A DNA stretch of 64,000 nt from Panagrolaimus kolymaensis (GCA_028622995.1 JAJQJQ010000005.1:7998001-8062000), one strand, 5' to 3'; shown: positions 24,301 to 37,390, counted from the first letter of the stretch. A program made the numbers and translations. Notes: a model not told the origin generated them from the letters alone.

Positions 24301-27300
24301 ATTCGATCAATGATGAACAAAAACAACACAAAATATTTAAACGTGAACGAGCTTTCGATCTTTTACGTCTCGAGAGAGCCCTTGATGATGCTCAACAAGA
24401 AGAGTTTGGAAGAATTGGAGAAAGAACAATCCGTAGGCAGCTTTAGAAAAAAAAAATAATCAAGTATAATTTTTGTTTTTATAATTTACAGGTGATTTAC
24501 AAAAGCCTGTAAATGATGATAGCAAATGTCAAGAGCGATGCAATGAAAAATTAAAGACTGGATTGGATATGGTTAAAGTAAACAAATTTGCATAATTAAA
24601 AAAATAGTTATATAGCCCAAAATTAAATAAAAGTTTAGTTTAGAGAATTTAAATTATTCATTTTTGCCATCAAAGTTTTACATAAATGTAAAATTTCCAA
24701 AGTCTAATTCTTTTTATTGTATCTTGCTTATAAAATACGCCTAAAACCATTCCAATAATTAGAAGTTAACTTTTTTTTCTAGGCTCATACATCGTTTGGT
24801 AGTATTGGAGTTCCATCAGTTACGGATGAACTTGATTTACAAATGTTTTGTCGCCTCGACACTGCTCATGATCGATGTTTAAGAGAGTGTGGTTTTGAAA
24901 TTCAATTTAATATGCGTGATTATGTTTGTCGTGATCGATATTGGGAGGTAAGAAAGAAAAGAACAAAACATAAGTCAAAGATTTAAATTCATAAAACTTA
25001 AAAAGTTTAGAAAACAAAGAAAATTACGTAAGCAATTGTATCGTCAATTTTGTTTGTAGCTAATTTTAACATGTGAGAACAAAAAAAGTAATCTCAAAGC
25101 TAAAAAAAAGTTTTTAATGTAAACACACACTTGTAAAACCATTTTTAAGTGTTCAAGTATCACAAGTTTTAACAAGTTTTTTGATTTTTTTCTTGTAAAA
25201 GCGTCAATAAGCTAGAAGCGATTAAAGTGCACACTCTTAATTGATAAGTGGTGTTTTTTGCTTTTTCTCACGAAATCATCAAAGGATCATATTTCATATC
25301 CTTACTCTCTAAAATACATAATCTTTGTAGCTTTAAAAATTTCCTAAATATATAATTTCAATAATCAGTGATTTTTGGTTTGTAGATGGTCGCTAATCTT
25401 CCTTGTTACAATCACGCGTCTCATGAACTTAAACGTCATTGTGGTGGAGCAAGATGTGGGCCATATAAGGAATTGGAAGTCTCACTTCTAGGTTTTGGAC
25501 ATCGTTGTCGAACCCTTGTTTGTGATCTCTCATGCACTCGAGCAGTGTTAATGAGAGAATGTGGCCCACCAACTGGATTACGAGCTTTTAAATTTCTTCT
25601 TGATTACACAAAAATCCAGGTAAACGCTCAAATAGTATAAGAAAGTAAAAAAAAATTAAACCTTTTTTTATAGGTTCAATCATGGATGAAAGAAACTGCA
25701 GCAAATATGAGACAACGAATTCATCAAATAATTCCACATTCATGCTCAAGATTATTTTGTGATCGATTTGATGCAACTAATTGCACTCATTCTGCTACAT
25801 AATAATTGTTAATACACAATTCTAATCAAGTTTTTTTTTGCTTTTTGGAAGGAAAGAGCGAGCTTATGTACAAAAAAATTTACTAAACCATAGAATCTCA
25901 AAAAAGATATAGTAGACGCGTAAAGAAATAATTGAGTTTTAAACTTTTTTGATCGATAAAAAATTTAAATAAATTGCTTAGTTTTTTTTAAATAAAGTTC
26001 TAAAATAAAAGCGAAGTCTAAAAAAGCAACAAAAACAACAAATGAAAAGTAATTCCGTGATTTTTAATAAGATTTTTTTATATTAAAAATTCAAACCTGC
26101 AATGAACAACTATCGGGGCATCACATGGATTTTTCTCAGTCCATTGTCGAACTCTTCTTCTTAATTCAATAAAAGCCGAAATATATGGAAATGAATTAAG
26201 TTCCCATTCAGTAAAATGAAAATGTTTGACTATTCTTTCTTCTTCACCCGCTAAATGTTTAATTTTAAATGTTCTTATTATCTGCAACAAAAAAATGTTT
26301 TAATATACCAAAAAAATAAAGGAAAAACTTACAAAATGTGCATAAGTTTTAGTTTCAATTGTTTCAACTTCAATTTGACCATAATTAAATTTAATAGTTT
26401 GTGGCCAATATTGCATACACATAACTCTCATAAAATCAAATACTTTTGTTAACATTACGATTGTATTAGCTCGAAGTTCCCAAATCATTCGCCAAAAATC
26501 TGCTGCAGCTGGTTTAGTTTTAACTGATTGAGTAACTACGTAAGATTTTTCACGAAGCCATGACTAAAAAATTATTTATATTCTTAAATCTATAATCAAA
26601 TTATGAGTAATTACCGGGACATAACTTGCATTAATATAATGCGAGTTTTCATCCATATTTCCATTTACATTTGGAATTTTACTTAATACCACTCGAGTAT
26701 GATCATATGGTAAAGTATCGGGATATTGATTTTTATCACCTTGCGAACTTGCAACATTGCATTGACATTTTAAAGAATCCACGGATCTAAGAATCATCTA
26801 AAAAAATGTTTTTTTTTTGAAAGATATAAAGGATTTTCTTCGATTCTTTTTTGATGCCCTCGAAATTTGCGTGAATAATTAAGAATTTGCTTACCAAATA
26901 TTCTCCTTTAAATAATATCCGCTTTTTTCTTCTTTCTGTAACGTATGCAACAAATTTGGTTGCATCTATTGGCACTGTAGGGGCTGATTGCATAGCTTTT
27001 TCTTCTTGAACTAAAAATAAAAAATAACATTGATTAAAACACAAATAAAAAAGATAGTTCCCCTTTAAATTTTTTTAATGTTAGCTTTTGAAGATTCCAT
27101 TTCTTTATTTTTTTATGATAAAATTTAATATATTCAAAGTAAACAAAAAGAAAAATGGCTTTTGCTTTTTTTGCTTTTTTTAGTTTTTGAAATTTAAGAT
27201 GACTTTTTTTGGTATCCGTATATTCCATCATCATAAGTCCAAGAAAGCAGAAGTTATAAATATTTTTTTAGATTATTGTTAGTCTAATTTAGAATAATTA

Positions 27301-27560
27301 AGAAATTAAAAGGAAAAAATGAAAATAAAAATAATTTGCTAACCACGTTGTTGAACCTTTTGAAGTTGTTCACGACGATTAGGTTTATCACTAGGTGATT
27401 TATATTTAATTGCGCTTAACATTCTTACAGCAGGTTCAGGAAATACTATATCACTAGAACTATTTTTTCGACTATTAAAATAATAACGTAATATTTCTAA
27501 ATTTGAATCAACAATAGCTTGAAGATCCATTCCATAATGATTAAAAATTTTAACAGACAT
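18400..27560 (-). CDS. Receptor-type-like tandem tyrosine phosphatase, probably catalytically impaired
   Basis: Core gene for a two-domain PTP-like cytoplasmic protein. One first exon (27560-27344, MSVKIFNHYG) joins the common exon 27010-26895. D1 exons are 26797-26615, 26563-26333, 26281-26097 and 22862-22574. D2 and tail exons are 22465-22366, 22309-22098, 21996-21877, 21422-21024, 20516-20298, 19819-19715, 19095-18878, 18815-18681 and 18630-18400. D1 shows KNQYPDTLPYDHTRV, YINASYVP, FWRMIWE, MQYWPQ and, across a 3.2-kb intron, the P-loop VVHCSNGAGRSG with catalytic Cys and Arg. Its WPD loop reads TEWELNSFP, so the acid Asp is missing. D2 has YINAVEVDGF, but its P-loop reads VMSHNGYSRCG (Cys to Ser) and its loop MWPIENKVP also lacks Asp. 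Over 200 basic, low-complexity residues are inserted inside D2. No signal peptide or TM was seen. The acceptor at 21422 is weak but in phase. Confidence 0.8.
24283..25802 (+). CDS. Nested Cys-rich secreted-type protein (CPG4-like, tentative), 5' end missing
   Basis: Lies on the opposite strand inside the 3.2-kb phosphatase intron that splits the D1 P-loop. Five exons (24283-24432, 24492-24577, 24783-24947, 25386-25619, 25674-25802) join in phase. There is no ATG in the first one, which starts at TTTTTTTTCCAG with phase 1, so a start or signal-peptide exon lies upstream and was not identified. After an acidic/basic linker come KCQERCNEKL, MFCRLD, RCLRECGF, YVCRDRYW, LPCYNH, HCGGARCGPY, RCRTLVCDLSC, RECGPPT and a tail with SCSRLFCDRF. 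The spacing resembles the nematode chondroitin-proteoglycan-4 type domain. Function unknown; extracellular location is inferred from cysteines. Confidence 0.7.
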
Positions 27561-27564
27561 TTAT

Positions 27565-28829
27565 TTTTTTGTCTATTCATTTTTCATGCCCAAGACAATC
27601 AAGTTGATCAAACTTTTTTTTGAGTTTTGTAAACACAGATATATATAGAGAGGAAGCAACAACGTGTGTAAAAATAACCGACGACGTAGTAGTAGTTACG
27701 TTGCTTGTATGAAAAGAGAATAAACGTGGAAGAGTAAAAATATCAAAATGTTTAAAAAAAAGTTTTTTGCTGCTTGTTTTAAATGAGGATTGAACTACAA
27801 TAAAAAAAACTTAGCCACTAAGTACAATAAGAAACTTTTTTCAAGAAAGTAAAGATAGAGTGTTGTGCAAAAAAAAAGTTACATTTTGAAAAATCATCTG
27901 ATCAGCTACTTTTTTGCACCAATGTGTACAAAACCCACTTGTAATAATACTTTGTATGTAAAACATAAATATCAATTTTCTTGGGAGTGCAAAGTAGAGG
28001 CGATCTTAGATGTAAAGAAAGAAAAATGAGTTGGAGAAATTGAGAAGGCTCGAGATGAGATGTTTTTTGCAGAAGAAAGAAAAAAAGTCATGCAACAACG
28101 ATTATTTTTCTTTTAAACTTTTTAAAAATATAAATAAAAAAAATTAAAGTCATCTAGTAGAGAACCCTGACCACAAAATTTCCTTATGTGGACGTTTATC
28201 GACAAAATACATATTTATTACCTCTTTGTATCAATATCATTATTCCCGATCCATTCACGTTTTTTTATACTACAAAAATATAAAAAACGCGTTTTTTATA
28301 AATCATTATTTCTCTTCTTTGATTTTTTGTATCAAAAACCAATCAATTGAATGAATTGGCTGAAACTCAAGAAGAAGGTGACTTACTTTTTTATGCCTAC
28401 GCTTTTTTATTGGGTGTTATAATATCTTCTTCTATTTTTCTATATCCCACTTAAGATTACCACTTAACTCCTTCATCATTTTTTTTTGCTACCTTTCATT
28501 CAGTTTTAAAATAAGCTTATAATATTGCTCTTTGCTACTATTAATTTTAGTTTTCTTTAAACATCACATTTCACGTTTTTTTGCTTTTTAAATAATAAAA
28601 AACAAACTCGACACATTTTTTAAAGAAAGCAGCAGGCGATAATAAAAAATGGATTTTTATAGGCTGTATTATCGATTTAATGAAGGAAAAAAGCGAAAGA
28701 TAAAAAAAGGAAGGAAATAAAAAAGGCTGGCAGCTGTTTAAAAAACGAAATGAAAAAAAAACACGGAAAATTCTATGAAAAGATTAGATCCCCTGAAGAC
28801 TTGACCCTAGACTTTGTGTGTGAGCTTAC
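27565..28829. other. Phosphatase-gene intron or promoter; no gene seen
   Basis: AT-rich sequence between two alternative first exons. It presumably holds the promoter for the MSVKIF isoform; no motif could be assigned. Confidence 0.4.
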
Positions 28830-29241
28830 CTAAATGCAATTGCTTGGAAATATGATTGGGTGAAATTTGTTTCCATATAGCATTTCGACGAGTATTTAAC
28901 TTTTTTGTATGAACTTTATTTGGATCATTGCTGTCAATTCCAGCGGCAATGGGTAATTGTGAAGGTGAAATACTTCCTATTGAAGCCGCTCGCTCAGGAT
29001 GAATATATGGTGAATCTTCATTTTCACCCGGATATTCCCCTCTCATAATATCAATAACAAGTGAGATTTCTGAGACGGATTTCTTTCGAAATCTTTTAAA
29101 TGCATCTCGAACTGATCGAGGTGATCCACTTGGAGTTGAAGCAGACGTAGATGCAACTCCACCATATCCATATGGATCTGGAACAGCTAAATAACGACTA
29201 GATTCAGGTGATCCATGTGGAGATGGACGAAGTTCTGACAT
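28830..29241 (-). CDS. Alternative first exon of the phosphatase-like gene (MSELRP)
   Basis: A 137-codon frame with its own ATG (MSELRPSPHGSPESS) ends at a strong donor, TTTAG|GTAAGC, in phase 1. The common exon at 27010 starts in phase 1, so the junction reads ...QLHL-V-QEEKAMQ. The segment is Ser/Pro-rich and disordered, with a basic patch (RDAFKRFRKKS). No acceptor precedes the ATG. Membership in the gene is inferred from strand, order and phase; transcripts would settle it. Confidence 0.65.
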
Positions 29242-29244
29242 TTT

Positions 29245-32200
29245 TTATATATGACAAAAAATGCAGAACACACAAACAAAAAATATTTGTTGACTGACTG
29301 ATGTCGTCTGCTTTTTCTTTTTTAGGAATGATAGATAAATAATAATAACTTCTTCATTTTTGTTGCCATTTTTAAAACAAACAAAAAATATGCATGTTGT
29401 CAGGAATGAAACATGAGGAAAAAACAATATTTAATAATAACACAATAAAAATAATATATAAATATCGGGTTTTTTGAGATGGCTTTAAATGTTTTTTGAA
29501 TTTTATTGAGAGAACTTATCTGCTACTAATTTATTGATTCAGGTTATTGAATAATTTGAAGAAAAAAAAATCCAAGAAGAATAAAAAATACGTATTTTTT
29601 CCAATTTCTTTTTTTTAATGGATGCCACAAGAGGAAAAATATTTTAAAGTGATTGCGAGGCGACAAACAAGAAAATAGCTTAAAATATAAGCCAACCTGA
29701 TTGGGACGAGAAAAGAAAGCACCTGTTGTCGCCAAAATATAATGAAAATGAGTCAAAAAAATCAACGGCGGCGGCACAAAATAAAGCAGCTGCAACACTC
29801 ACGATCAATGAAAATGAAATAAAGGCTTTTTTTCTCCTTGCGGCGGCAAAAAATTGCCTGCTTTGCTGGTTGTCGTTATTGCTGGTGAATAGAAAATCAG
29901 TGGATTAAGTTGTCGGTTGAATGAAAAAATGATTAGATGAAATAAAAAAGTTGGTGCAAGCATAGGGAGACTTTTTTTTGGGGTCGTCTTCGCTTTTTTC
30001 GATGATGTTGTGGATGAAAAGATACTTGTTAAGTAGCTTCAAAATATTTAATTATTGGAAATCTAATTGCGCAGTTGAACCGTTAAATTTGAAATGATTT
30101 TTTTGCAGCTTCGATTATTGACACAGAAATAGTAAAGTCGATGATGAGTAATTTGTCACTTAGTGAAATCTAATTCAATGATATCAAGGATAACCCTTTC
30201 GATACTTTGAATCGAAGAAAAGAAGGCTCTTTTATACCACAAAAATAAGCCATGTGAAAATTTTTTTTACTTTAATGGTGTCATTGAAAAAACACATTTT
30301 GAATAAAATTTCACTCCATGTATGTAAAAGTCAGAGATCCAGCCAAACATAAGAAAAAACATTTTAAAAATTATGAATTCAAGATGTTCCACCATCCATA
30401 GCAGTGTTTTAACATTGTAACTTCAAGTTTGGTTATATATGGGTTGTAAGCATACGGCGTTCATGTTTACTAGAAAATTCAGGAGAAGCCAATTCCCAAA
30501 GGTTCAAAAGATTATATTAAAAAAAAAGTTCTGTTTAACTCAAAACCCGTGGAACCAAAAAAAACTTGAAGTTTGAAAAATAAAGACGTTATAAATTTTT
30601 ATTTAAATTTATTTAAATTTTTGTTTAAAAAAATCGGAATGTTTTTTATGGTTCGTGACGAAACAAACCTTAAAAAAACTCAAATTTACTATTTGCTTTC
30701 ATACTAGTTTTTGGTTTTATTTTTAAGTTAAACATAAATTGCATCCATTTTTGCACCTTAGAAAAACTCATTAACCTTTCACTATAAAAACTCATCAAAT
30801 GTGTAATCCATCTTCATTTTTTCTTCATCTTCTTCCTTGCTCTGATCATCATTAAATCTCGTTAACAACACAAACAAAAGAGACAATAATATTCTTTTTC
30901 TAACAACCATCAACCAACCAAGGCAACAACAACCGCCTCTTCATTTTTTTACGTCACTCAAAAAAGAAGAAAGATCTCCCAGTAAAAAAAAAGAGTTGAC
31001 ATAACGACGTGTTCATCATCTTGTCAACTTTTTTTAGCCGTTGGCAAAAAAAAAGCAAGCCATCGAATCACTTTTTTTTGAATGATTTGATCCTTGCCAA
31101 AAGGTTTTTTTAAGTGCACACACTTTTTTTCAACCACCGCAACAGCAGAGCCGCCGTCGTTGTGGCTGCTGCCATTGTCGCCTGTTTCCTTCTTTTTTCC
31201 GTAAAAAAATCAAAAAGTCAATAAGAAAAAAGAAAGAAAAAGCGAGAGCTTACACAATTTTTTATTCAAAAGCATAAATTTTGTTTGATTCAGCCAAGAG
31301 AGAAACAAAAGGATAAAGGCAAAAAATGATAAAAATTAATTAGCTTTAAAATTTATGAAAATCAATTTAAAAAAAACGCCGAAAGAATTTGGTGGTGCTC
31401 TTTGAGAAATGAAGGTGAGAAAGAGATGAACGAGTGACAGATATGGAAATAAAATGATCAGAGAACAACAAAGCTGCAAATGATCATTAACGAGCTAATA
31501 AATAATCGGGAAAGAGGAAATTTCGAGAAAGGGAAAAATAAACTTTAAAAATAAATTCTTTAAATATTTCTAATTTTTTTAAGACTGATTAAAAATTGAA
31601 GGAATTTATAAAATCTACGAAACGTGAGCCAAGAAAAATGGGAGATAATTAATTCAAATTTGTAGACTTAAAAAAATTTGGGGAACAAAGAACATTAAAA
31701 TTTCTTATTTTCAGAACCTATCTTTTTAATTTTTGCTTACAGAAAGTTTGAGTTTCAAGAACCATATTCTAATTATTATTCTAAACTTACATTTAAAAGA
31801 CGGCATTTTGTAAATTAAATGAACGAACACAAAAAATTTAATAAATAAACTTAGACTAAAAAAATTCCATGGAACAAAAATTGCAACATAAAGAATTTAT
31901 TTTTATGGAAGCGTTTATATTCATTCCGATTAAGTGATGCAAGGATAATTTTTTTGACGTAGTAATATTCTAAAAACTTTTTTGTCCTTCCACATGAGAA
32001 GCATGACTCCCATTTTTTTCTTCCTTTTCGCAGTATTCTTCTTTTAAAAGCGTTTTTTCAAAACAAAAAAAACTGTAATAAAAAAATTGAATATTCATTT
32101 AAACATTTTTTCCTTTCCTAAATACTAATAATAATCAGAGAGAGAGTCTCAATTTTTTTTATCCTAAAGTAATGTCTCAAATAAAAAAATCATAAATAAA

Positions 32201-33240
32201 TATTAGAGAAGCAAAACAAAATCTAATTGAATATTAATTTTGTTAGAATTAAAAATGCTTTCTTGAGAGAAAATATGAAAAGAAGGAAGTTAGAAGATAT
32301 TCATGTAAAAAGGGAAGAAGCAAACAAAAGACAAATTTGATCAACTTGAGTGTCATGAAACAAAATTTAATGATCCAGCACGAACAATTAAAAAGGAAAT
32401 AATAGCATTAACGATTTTTTTAAAGATAAAAATAAAGAAATAAAAATTGCAGTTTTAAGTTAAAACCTTTGTTTATAAAATGATTTTAGTATGTCAGTGG
32501 CAAAATCACAAAAGTAAGAATAATATTCATGGATATTTCTTTTTTTTCAAGGATCGAATTACCTATCTGTTTTTTTGACTTTACTTTTTTTATTGCTGCT
32601 ATTTTGCAGAAAAAAACTAAAAGTTTTTAACAAACTCATAACAACATTTGACAACAAAAACATTACACCGCTACAACTAGCAGCCGTTACTCTATCGTTT
32701 GCTTAAAGTTTCCCGCCAAAAATCAAAAAAATAAAATAACTAACCTATATGACTTCGATAAAAATGATAAAATCTAGATTCTTTAAAACTCATTTTTTAA
32801 ATTTGACTTTAAAATAAAAGCTTGCTTTTTTAAAACCAAAGAAATTCCATTTATGAAACATTTTCTTTTAAAAAAAGAAAGGCAACAAAAAACAAGGGAA
32901 GAAAACCCATCGAAATGAATCTTAACGGAAGCCCAAGAAGCCTTCAAGTGTCGACCAAAAACAAAAAATAAAGAAAGGTCGTGTTTCATTTTCTTATATT
33001 TTTTTGTTGCCAAAATATCCGATAAAAAATGTTTTATGTGAAAAATAAAAGTAAAGGAAATAAAAAAAACATAAAAGGATTTATTTATGTTTTGATTTTT
33101 GGCAATTTTATTTCCTGGTTTTCCAACACAATTGTTTTATCCCCAAAAAATTAATAAATAAGCAAAAAATGTTATGGACGAAATTCAAAAAAATCCCACA
33201 GCAAAGCAAAGCAAAAAAAAAGAAACAAATAAAACTCACA
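29245..33240. other. Long intron of the phosphatase-like gene
   Basis: About 4 kb of A/T-rich sequence with frequent A-runs. GC-richer islets at 29700-29880 and 30880-31180 (CAACAACAAC- and GCCGCCGTC-type) may be promoter or 5'-UTR material. I find no coding exon with matching splice sites. Confidence 0.4.
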
Positions 33241-33783
33241 TCGAATAAAATAATTACTTAAAGATCGTTTAATTTTGGGTGTTTCAGCTGCCAAATGTAA
33301 ATTCGAATTAATACTAAGTGAAGTTAATTTATGACGATTACTTTTTCGGGGTGAAAGCGATTGAATGGCTGAATGAATTGCTGCGGGATAAATGATTAAA
33401 TCTTGAAATGATACACTTTTAGATGGATGCTTTTTATTATCAATTTGAATGCTTTCACGCGAAGATAAATACGACGATGGCGAAGTCGTTGTTGAAGTTC
33501 CAAATGGTTCTGGAGTCAAAAGGGCTCGATACCCATTTCGATTAGGTTTACCTTCATCTTCTGAGCGAGGAGTATCCATACTTGAAGCATTTCGAAATTT
33601 TGCGCGTCGAACAGAAACTGTCGGAATTGAACATGGCGAAGTTGGAGATTTATCAGTGGAAGTTGAAGCTGTCGATCGATTGAATGATGGAAAAAATAGG
33701 GACAATGGCGAGCGTCGAATTTTAAAGGACAAATTATTTTGGTTCGCTTTAACTCGCGGTGATGGCGATGGTGAGCGACTCAT
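33241..33783 (-). CDS. Alternative first exon of the phosphatase-like gene (MSRSPS)
   Basis: A 181-codon Ser/Thr/Pro-rich frame (MSRSPSPSPRVK...) ends YFIR at CGAT|GTGAGT in phase 1, matching the common exon at 27010 (junction codon TTT). It contains several S/T-P and R-x-x-S sites typical of phosphorylated disordered tails. No acceptor at its 5' end, so it is probably transcribed from its own promoter. Assignment to the gene is by phase and strand. Confidence 0.62.
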
Positions 33784-34088
33784 GGCAGTATATAATATTA
33801 GTAATAAGTTTAAAGGGATTAAGTTATTTTAGAAATATTATTAAACATTGATGGGTAATAATAACAATGGGAAGAACACTGCAAAATAATAAAAAATAAT
33901 ACAAAAAAATTGTTAGTAAGTATAAAATTTCAAAAAACAAGCGTTAAAAAATATATAATAAGTAATAATTATGTGTTAGTAATTTTCGCGCAAATGAAAT
34001 ATTTCCCACGAGACCCCAAAATTAAAACTTTGAGATCACTTAATTTTAATAATATATAAAGATATGAAATTGCTACATATGTGCAAAC

Positions 34089-34317
34089 CTGTAAATTTTC
34101 GTTGAGGACGCGATGAGTTTTTACAACAACAACAACCACAACAGCAACAAGAAGAAAAACATGATAAAATAGAAAATTGTTTTGTTGTATGAGTAATATG
34201 ATAATTATTATTTTGAAGTTTTAATGATTGAATTTTTTGTCGACTCCTCGTTGACGTAGATAATCTCTTTCTTGATGGTGCATTATGAAGTCGAACACTT
34301 CGATGTGCACCAAGCAT
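34089..34317 (-). CDS. Alternative first exon of the phosphatase-like gene (MLGAHR)
   Basis: A 76-codon frame from ATG at 34317 to the donor ACAG|GTTTGC in phase 1. The N-terminus is basic (RLHNAPSRKRLSTSTRSR). It then carries a striking cysteine cluster, SCCCCGCCCCKNSS, a likely multi-palmitoylation site that would attach the isoform to membranes. It ends RPQRKFT, similar to the PQRK preceding the next upstream exon. Linked to the common exon by phase only. Confidence 0.6.
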
Positions 34318-35152
34318 GATATCAATGTTTGCCAAAAAGGTAACAAACAATTTTGAGAAAATAAGAAGCAGACGATGACAAAAAAAAATGAAACAAAAAA
34401 AAGAAGAATGTTATTTTTAAAAAAATTTTTTTGATCGTTTCTAAATCTTTTTTTAAACAAATGCATTTTTTTGGTCATATGTTTTTGTTGCTTTGTAAAT
34501 CCTATGTGTTCATTTATTTTTTTGCTTCTTTGCCTAAAGTGGAAAGTTCAACACCGGAAACAATAAACAATCATCTTTCTTTTCTCCCATTTTTGGCAAA
34601 AGCAAAGCTATGAAATGAAGAAAAAAAATACATAGAAGAATGCTTGTCTTTTGTGTGGCTATTAGTTTTGTTATTTACGGTTCTTCAAAAAAAGCTGAGC
34701 AATAAAATTCTTATAAAAATAGAATTTTTGTTCAGATATTTAGCATTTTCGATATTTTCAACTTGAAAACAAAATTTTTGCTTTTTTGGGTTTTATTAAA
34801 TTTATTATGGATGAAAAATTTTAAAATTAGTGGGTTTCGAGTTAATGAGAATAAAAAAGATGGTAAAATGACTAAATAAAAACCAAAGGTTTTAGTTAAT
34901 TCAAAAAAACGAAGAAAGAAAAATCGAAATCTTGTAGGAAGAGACATTCAACCTTTCTTAGTTACGTGCTTTATAAAAAAAGAACTCTTTTTAGAAGACA
35001 AAAGAACAAAAATAATATTAAAAAATGCGAATGATACACGAAAGAAGTGTCAATGATGATAACAATGAAAACACCAAAGAGAGATCCTCAATGGCATGTT
35101 CACATTTTTATTTTCATTCTCTATTCTCCCAAAATCCAATTATGCCTTTCAC

Positions 35153-35230
35153 GGATCCGAATGACTACGACATTGATGTCGTAGGAGATGTCGTCGCCAT
35201 CGATGACAATGGAAACATATTGGCAGTCAT
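35153..35230 (-). other. Possible cassette exon (or unrelated small plus-strand ORF)
   Basis: A 78-bp GC-richer patch is flanked on the minus strand by an acceptor (TTTACTTCCAG) and a weak donor (GATCC|GTGAAA), phase 1 to phase 1. It reads DDCQYVSIVIDGDD then ISYDINVVVIRI. It would slot between any upstream exon and the common exon at 27010. The plus strand is open too, within a 71-codon frame (35025-35240) ending in VVAIDDNGNILAVIWK. One of the two is probably real; I cannot choose. Confidence 0.3.
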
Positions 35231-35249
35231 CTGGAAGTAAATGTATGTT

Positions 35250-37390
35250 GCTGCTTCTTCTTCTTCACCAAAAGGAAGGAGGAAGCGTTATAAATTGCTC
35301 TTCTATTAAAAAAGAAAAGCAAAGCTGCTCCTTTTTATAGAAGCAAGCTTTTTCTTTTGTCTCTTCTTTCCTCTCTATTTTTTCTTCACTTCTATAGAAA
35401 AAAATGGACCACCAAAAAATGGGTGCCTTATTTTCTCTCTCACTGTTTTATATTTTTTGGTTTTGACGTCACAGATGGACTCCAGAATAAAATAGAAAAA
35501 GAATGAAGGATGACAGAAGAAAAAAGGCGCCAGAATAAGAAAAAAAAATTTGACATCGGCGTCGCTAAAACACATTAGTATTGTTTTTTCTTTTCTTTTT
35601 TTGTTGTGCTTTAGTTTGCTTCCATTTTTGACACATAATCTGATATATATTTTAGATATACGTTAGCATTTGATTTTTGGAATTGATAGAGACTATGAAT
35701 AAAAAGAATTATGATAGATGAGAAATGAAATCTGAAAGCACATGGCATTGATACGAAAACAGAGGAACCAAAAAAGCAACAGAGTCAGATTAAATTATTA
35801 TTAAAATTCTTTAAAAATATCCATAAAAAAGTTGCTTAATTTCTTGTCATGGGTCAAGGCTAGGCACAAATATTAATTTTTCTCTAAAGAATTATTTTAA
35901 AAAATGAATATTTACAAAATTGCCTCCGCAAATTAGTAAAATTTTAAGTCACCGAACGCTTTTCAACAATGAAGAAAACCTGAGCAATTTTCTATCTTAA
36001 CCACAAAAAAAGAAAACAAAAAAAGAATTAACCCAAAAAAAGTTAATTATAGCTAGACATGAGCCATCTTTTACGAACTCTAACTTTCTTAACTTAAAAT
36101 ACATCCAATTTGTAAAAAAAGTCTCCAGTCAGGTTTTTCCAAAGACATTTTTTTAAATGAAAAAAAAAATAAGAAGGCAAAAAATAATTAGCATTGACTT
36201 TTAATTTTATGACTTTGCTCGACAAAAAAAATAAAAACAAGTTTTTTTAACTTTTTTAAGAACAAAAGCCAAAAAAACTTCGGTAACAAAACAAAAAGAA
36301 AATAAGGAAGCGACGGATGTGTCAAAAGCACAAAATAATAATATTCCCTGGAGTTTTAAACTTTTTTGCTTTGTTTTATAAAAAAGAATAAGAAAAGAAA
36401 AGCATACGACATAAAAAAAAAAGATGGGACAAGAAAAATGTAAAAAACAAAACAAAGAACAAATTGGCTTGTTACAAAAAGGAAATATACTGCTTGCCTT
36501 TTTTGGAAGTGAATGAGGCGTTAATAAAAATTATTACATTTTTTTATTTATTTTATAATTTTTTTTAGGATCGAACTTATTTATTATGCTTATGTCAAGA
36601 TTTTTAATGCTTTAACGCTTCGCTTTATTTTTATTTTTTTATTTATGGAAATGTAAATTAAGTGTTACGGCATCCAACTATTTATGATTGTGAGAATAGC
36701 TGACGACACCAAGAAAAATAAGTTGGAAACCTTTCATTAAAAAATAATATAAAATATAAAAATATTTTTCTCCTTTGAGGGCAATAATAGCAAGAGAGAC
36801 CTGAATTCTGATTCATGGCTGACATTTTGTTTGAAAAATAAAAGTTTTAAGAAAATGAATTATGCATTTTTTAGTGAGCTTTTTTTGTTGATAAAATGAA
36901 ATATTTAGAGATGGTGAAAAAAGCTACCGTAAATTTAATTTAGTTCATGGTTTTTATGCATTGCAAGAAAACAATGTATTGTGTTTTGTTTTCGACAGGC
37001 TGAAGAACGGAAGAATAAAAATACATCACTAATATTTCGTCCTAATACTAAAGTGACTAAACTATTCAAAAATCAAATTAAAAAATTGATTATAAATGAG
37101 CCAAACAACAACAAAAAATTATTTGTCGAACAAAACTATTAACTAATTAAAATTTTTAACAGAGTGTAAACTTTCATTATTGTGTATTTTTTAAGAAGAT
37201 TATTAACCAATAAAAATTTTCTTCTTTTTAACCTATCATGACGCTGTGCTTCTCCATACTAAAATATACCAAAAAAAGTCATGACTTTCTTTAAAAAAAG
37301 CAATAAACCAACAAAAAAAGAACTCCAAAAACAATAGCCACTTTCTTTTAAAAACCCAGAGAAAACTAACTCCCGAAACAAATAACTCAC
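35250..37390. other. Intron sequence; no gene seen
   Basis: A/T-rich with poly-A and poly-T runs; no exon with consistent splice sites recognised. Confidence 0.4.

Noticed and set aside
33449..33832. 127-codon plus-strand frame
   Set aside because: Antisense of the Ser-rich alternative phosphatase exon, which has the correct donor and phase.
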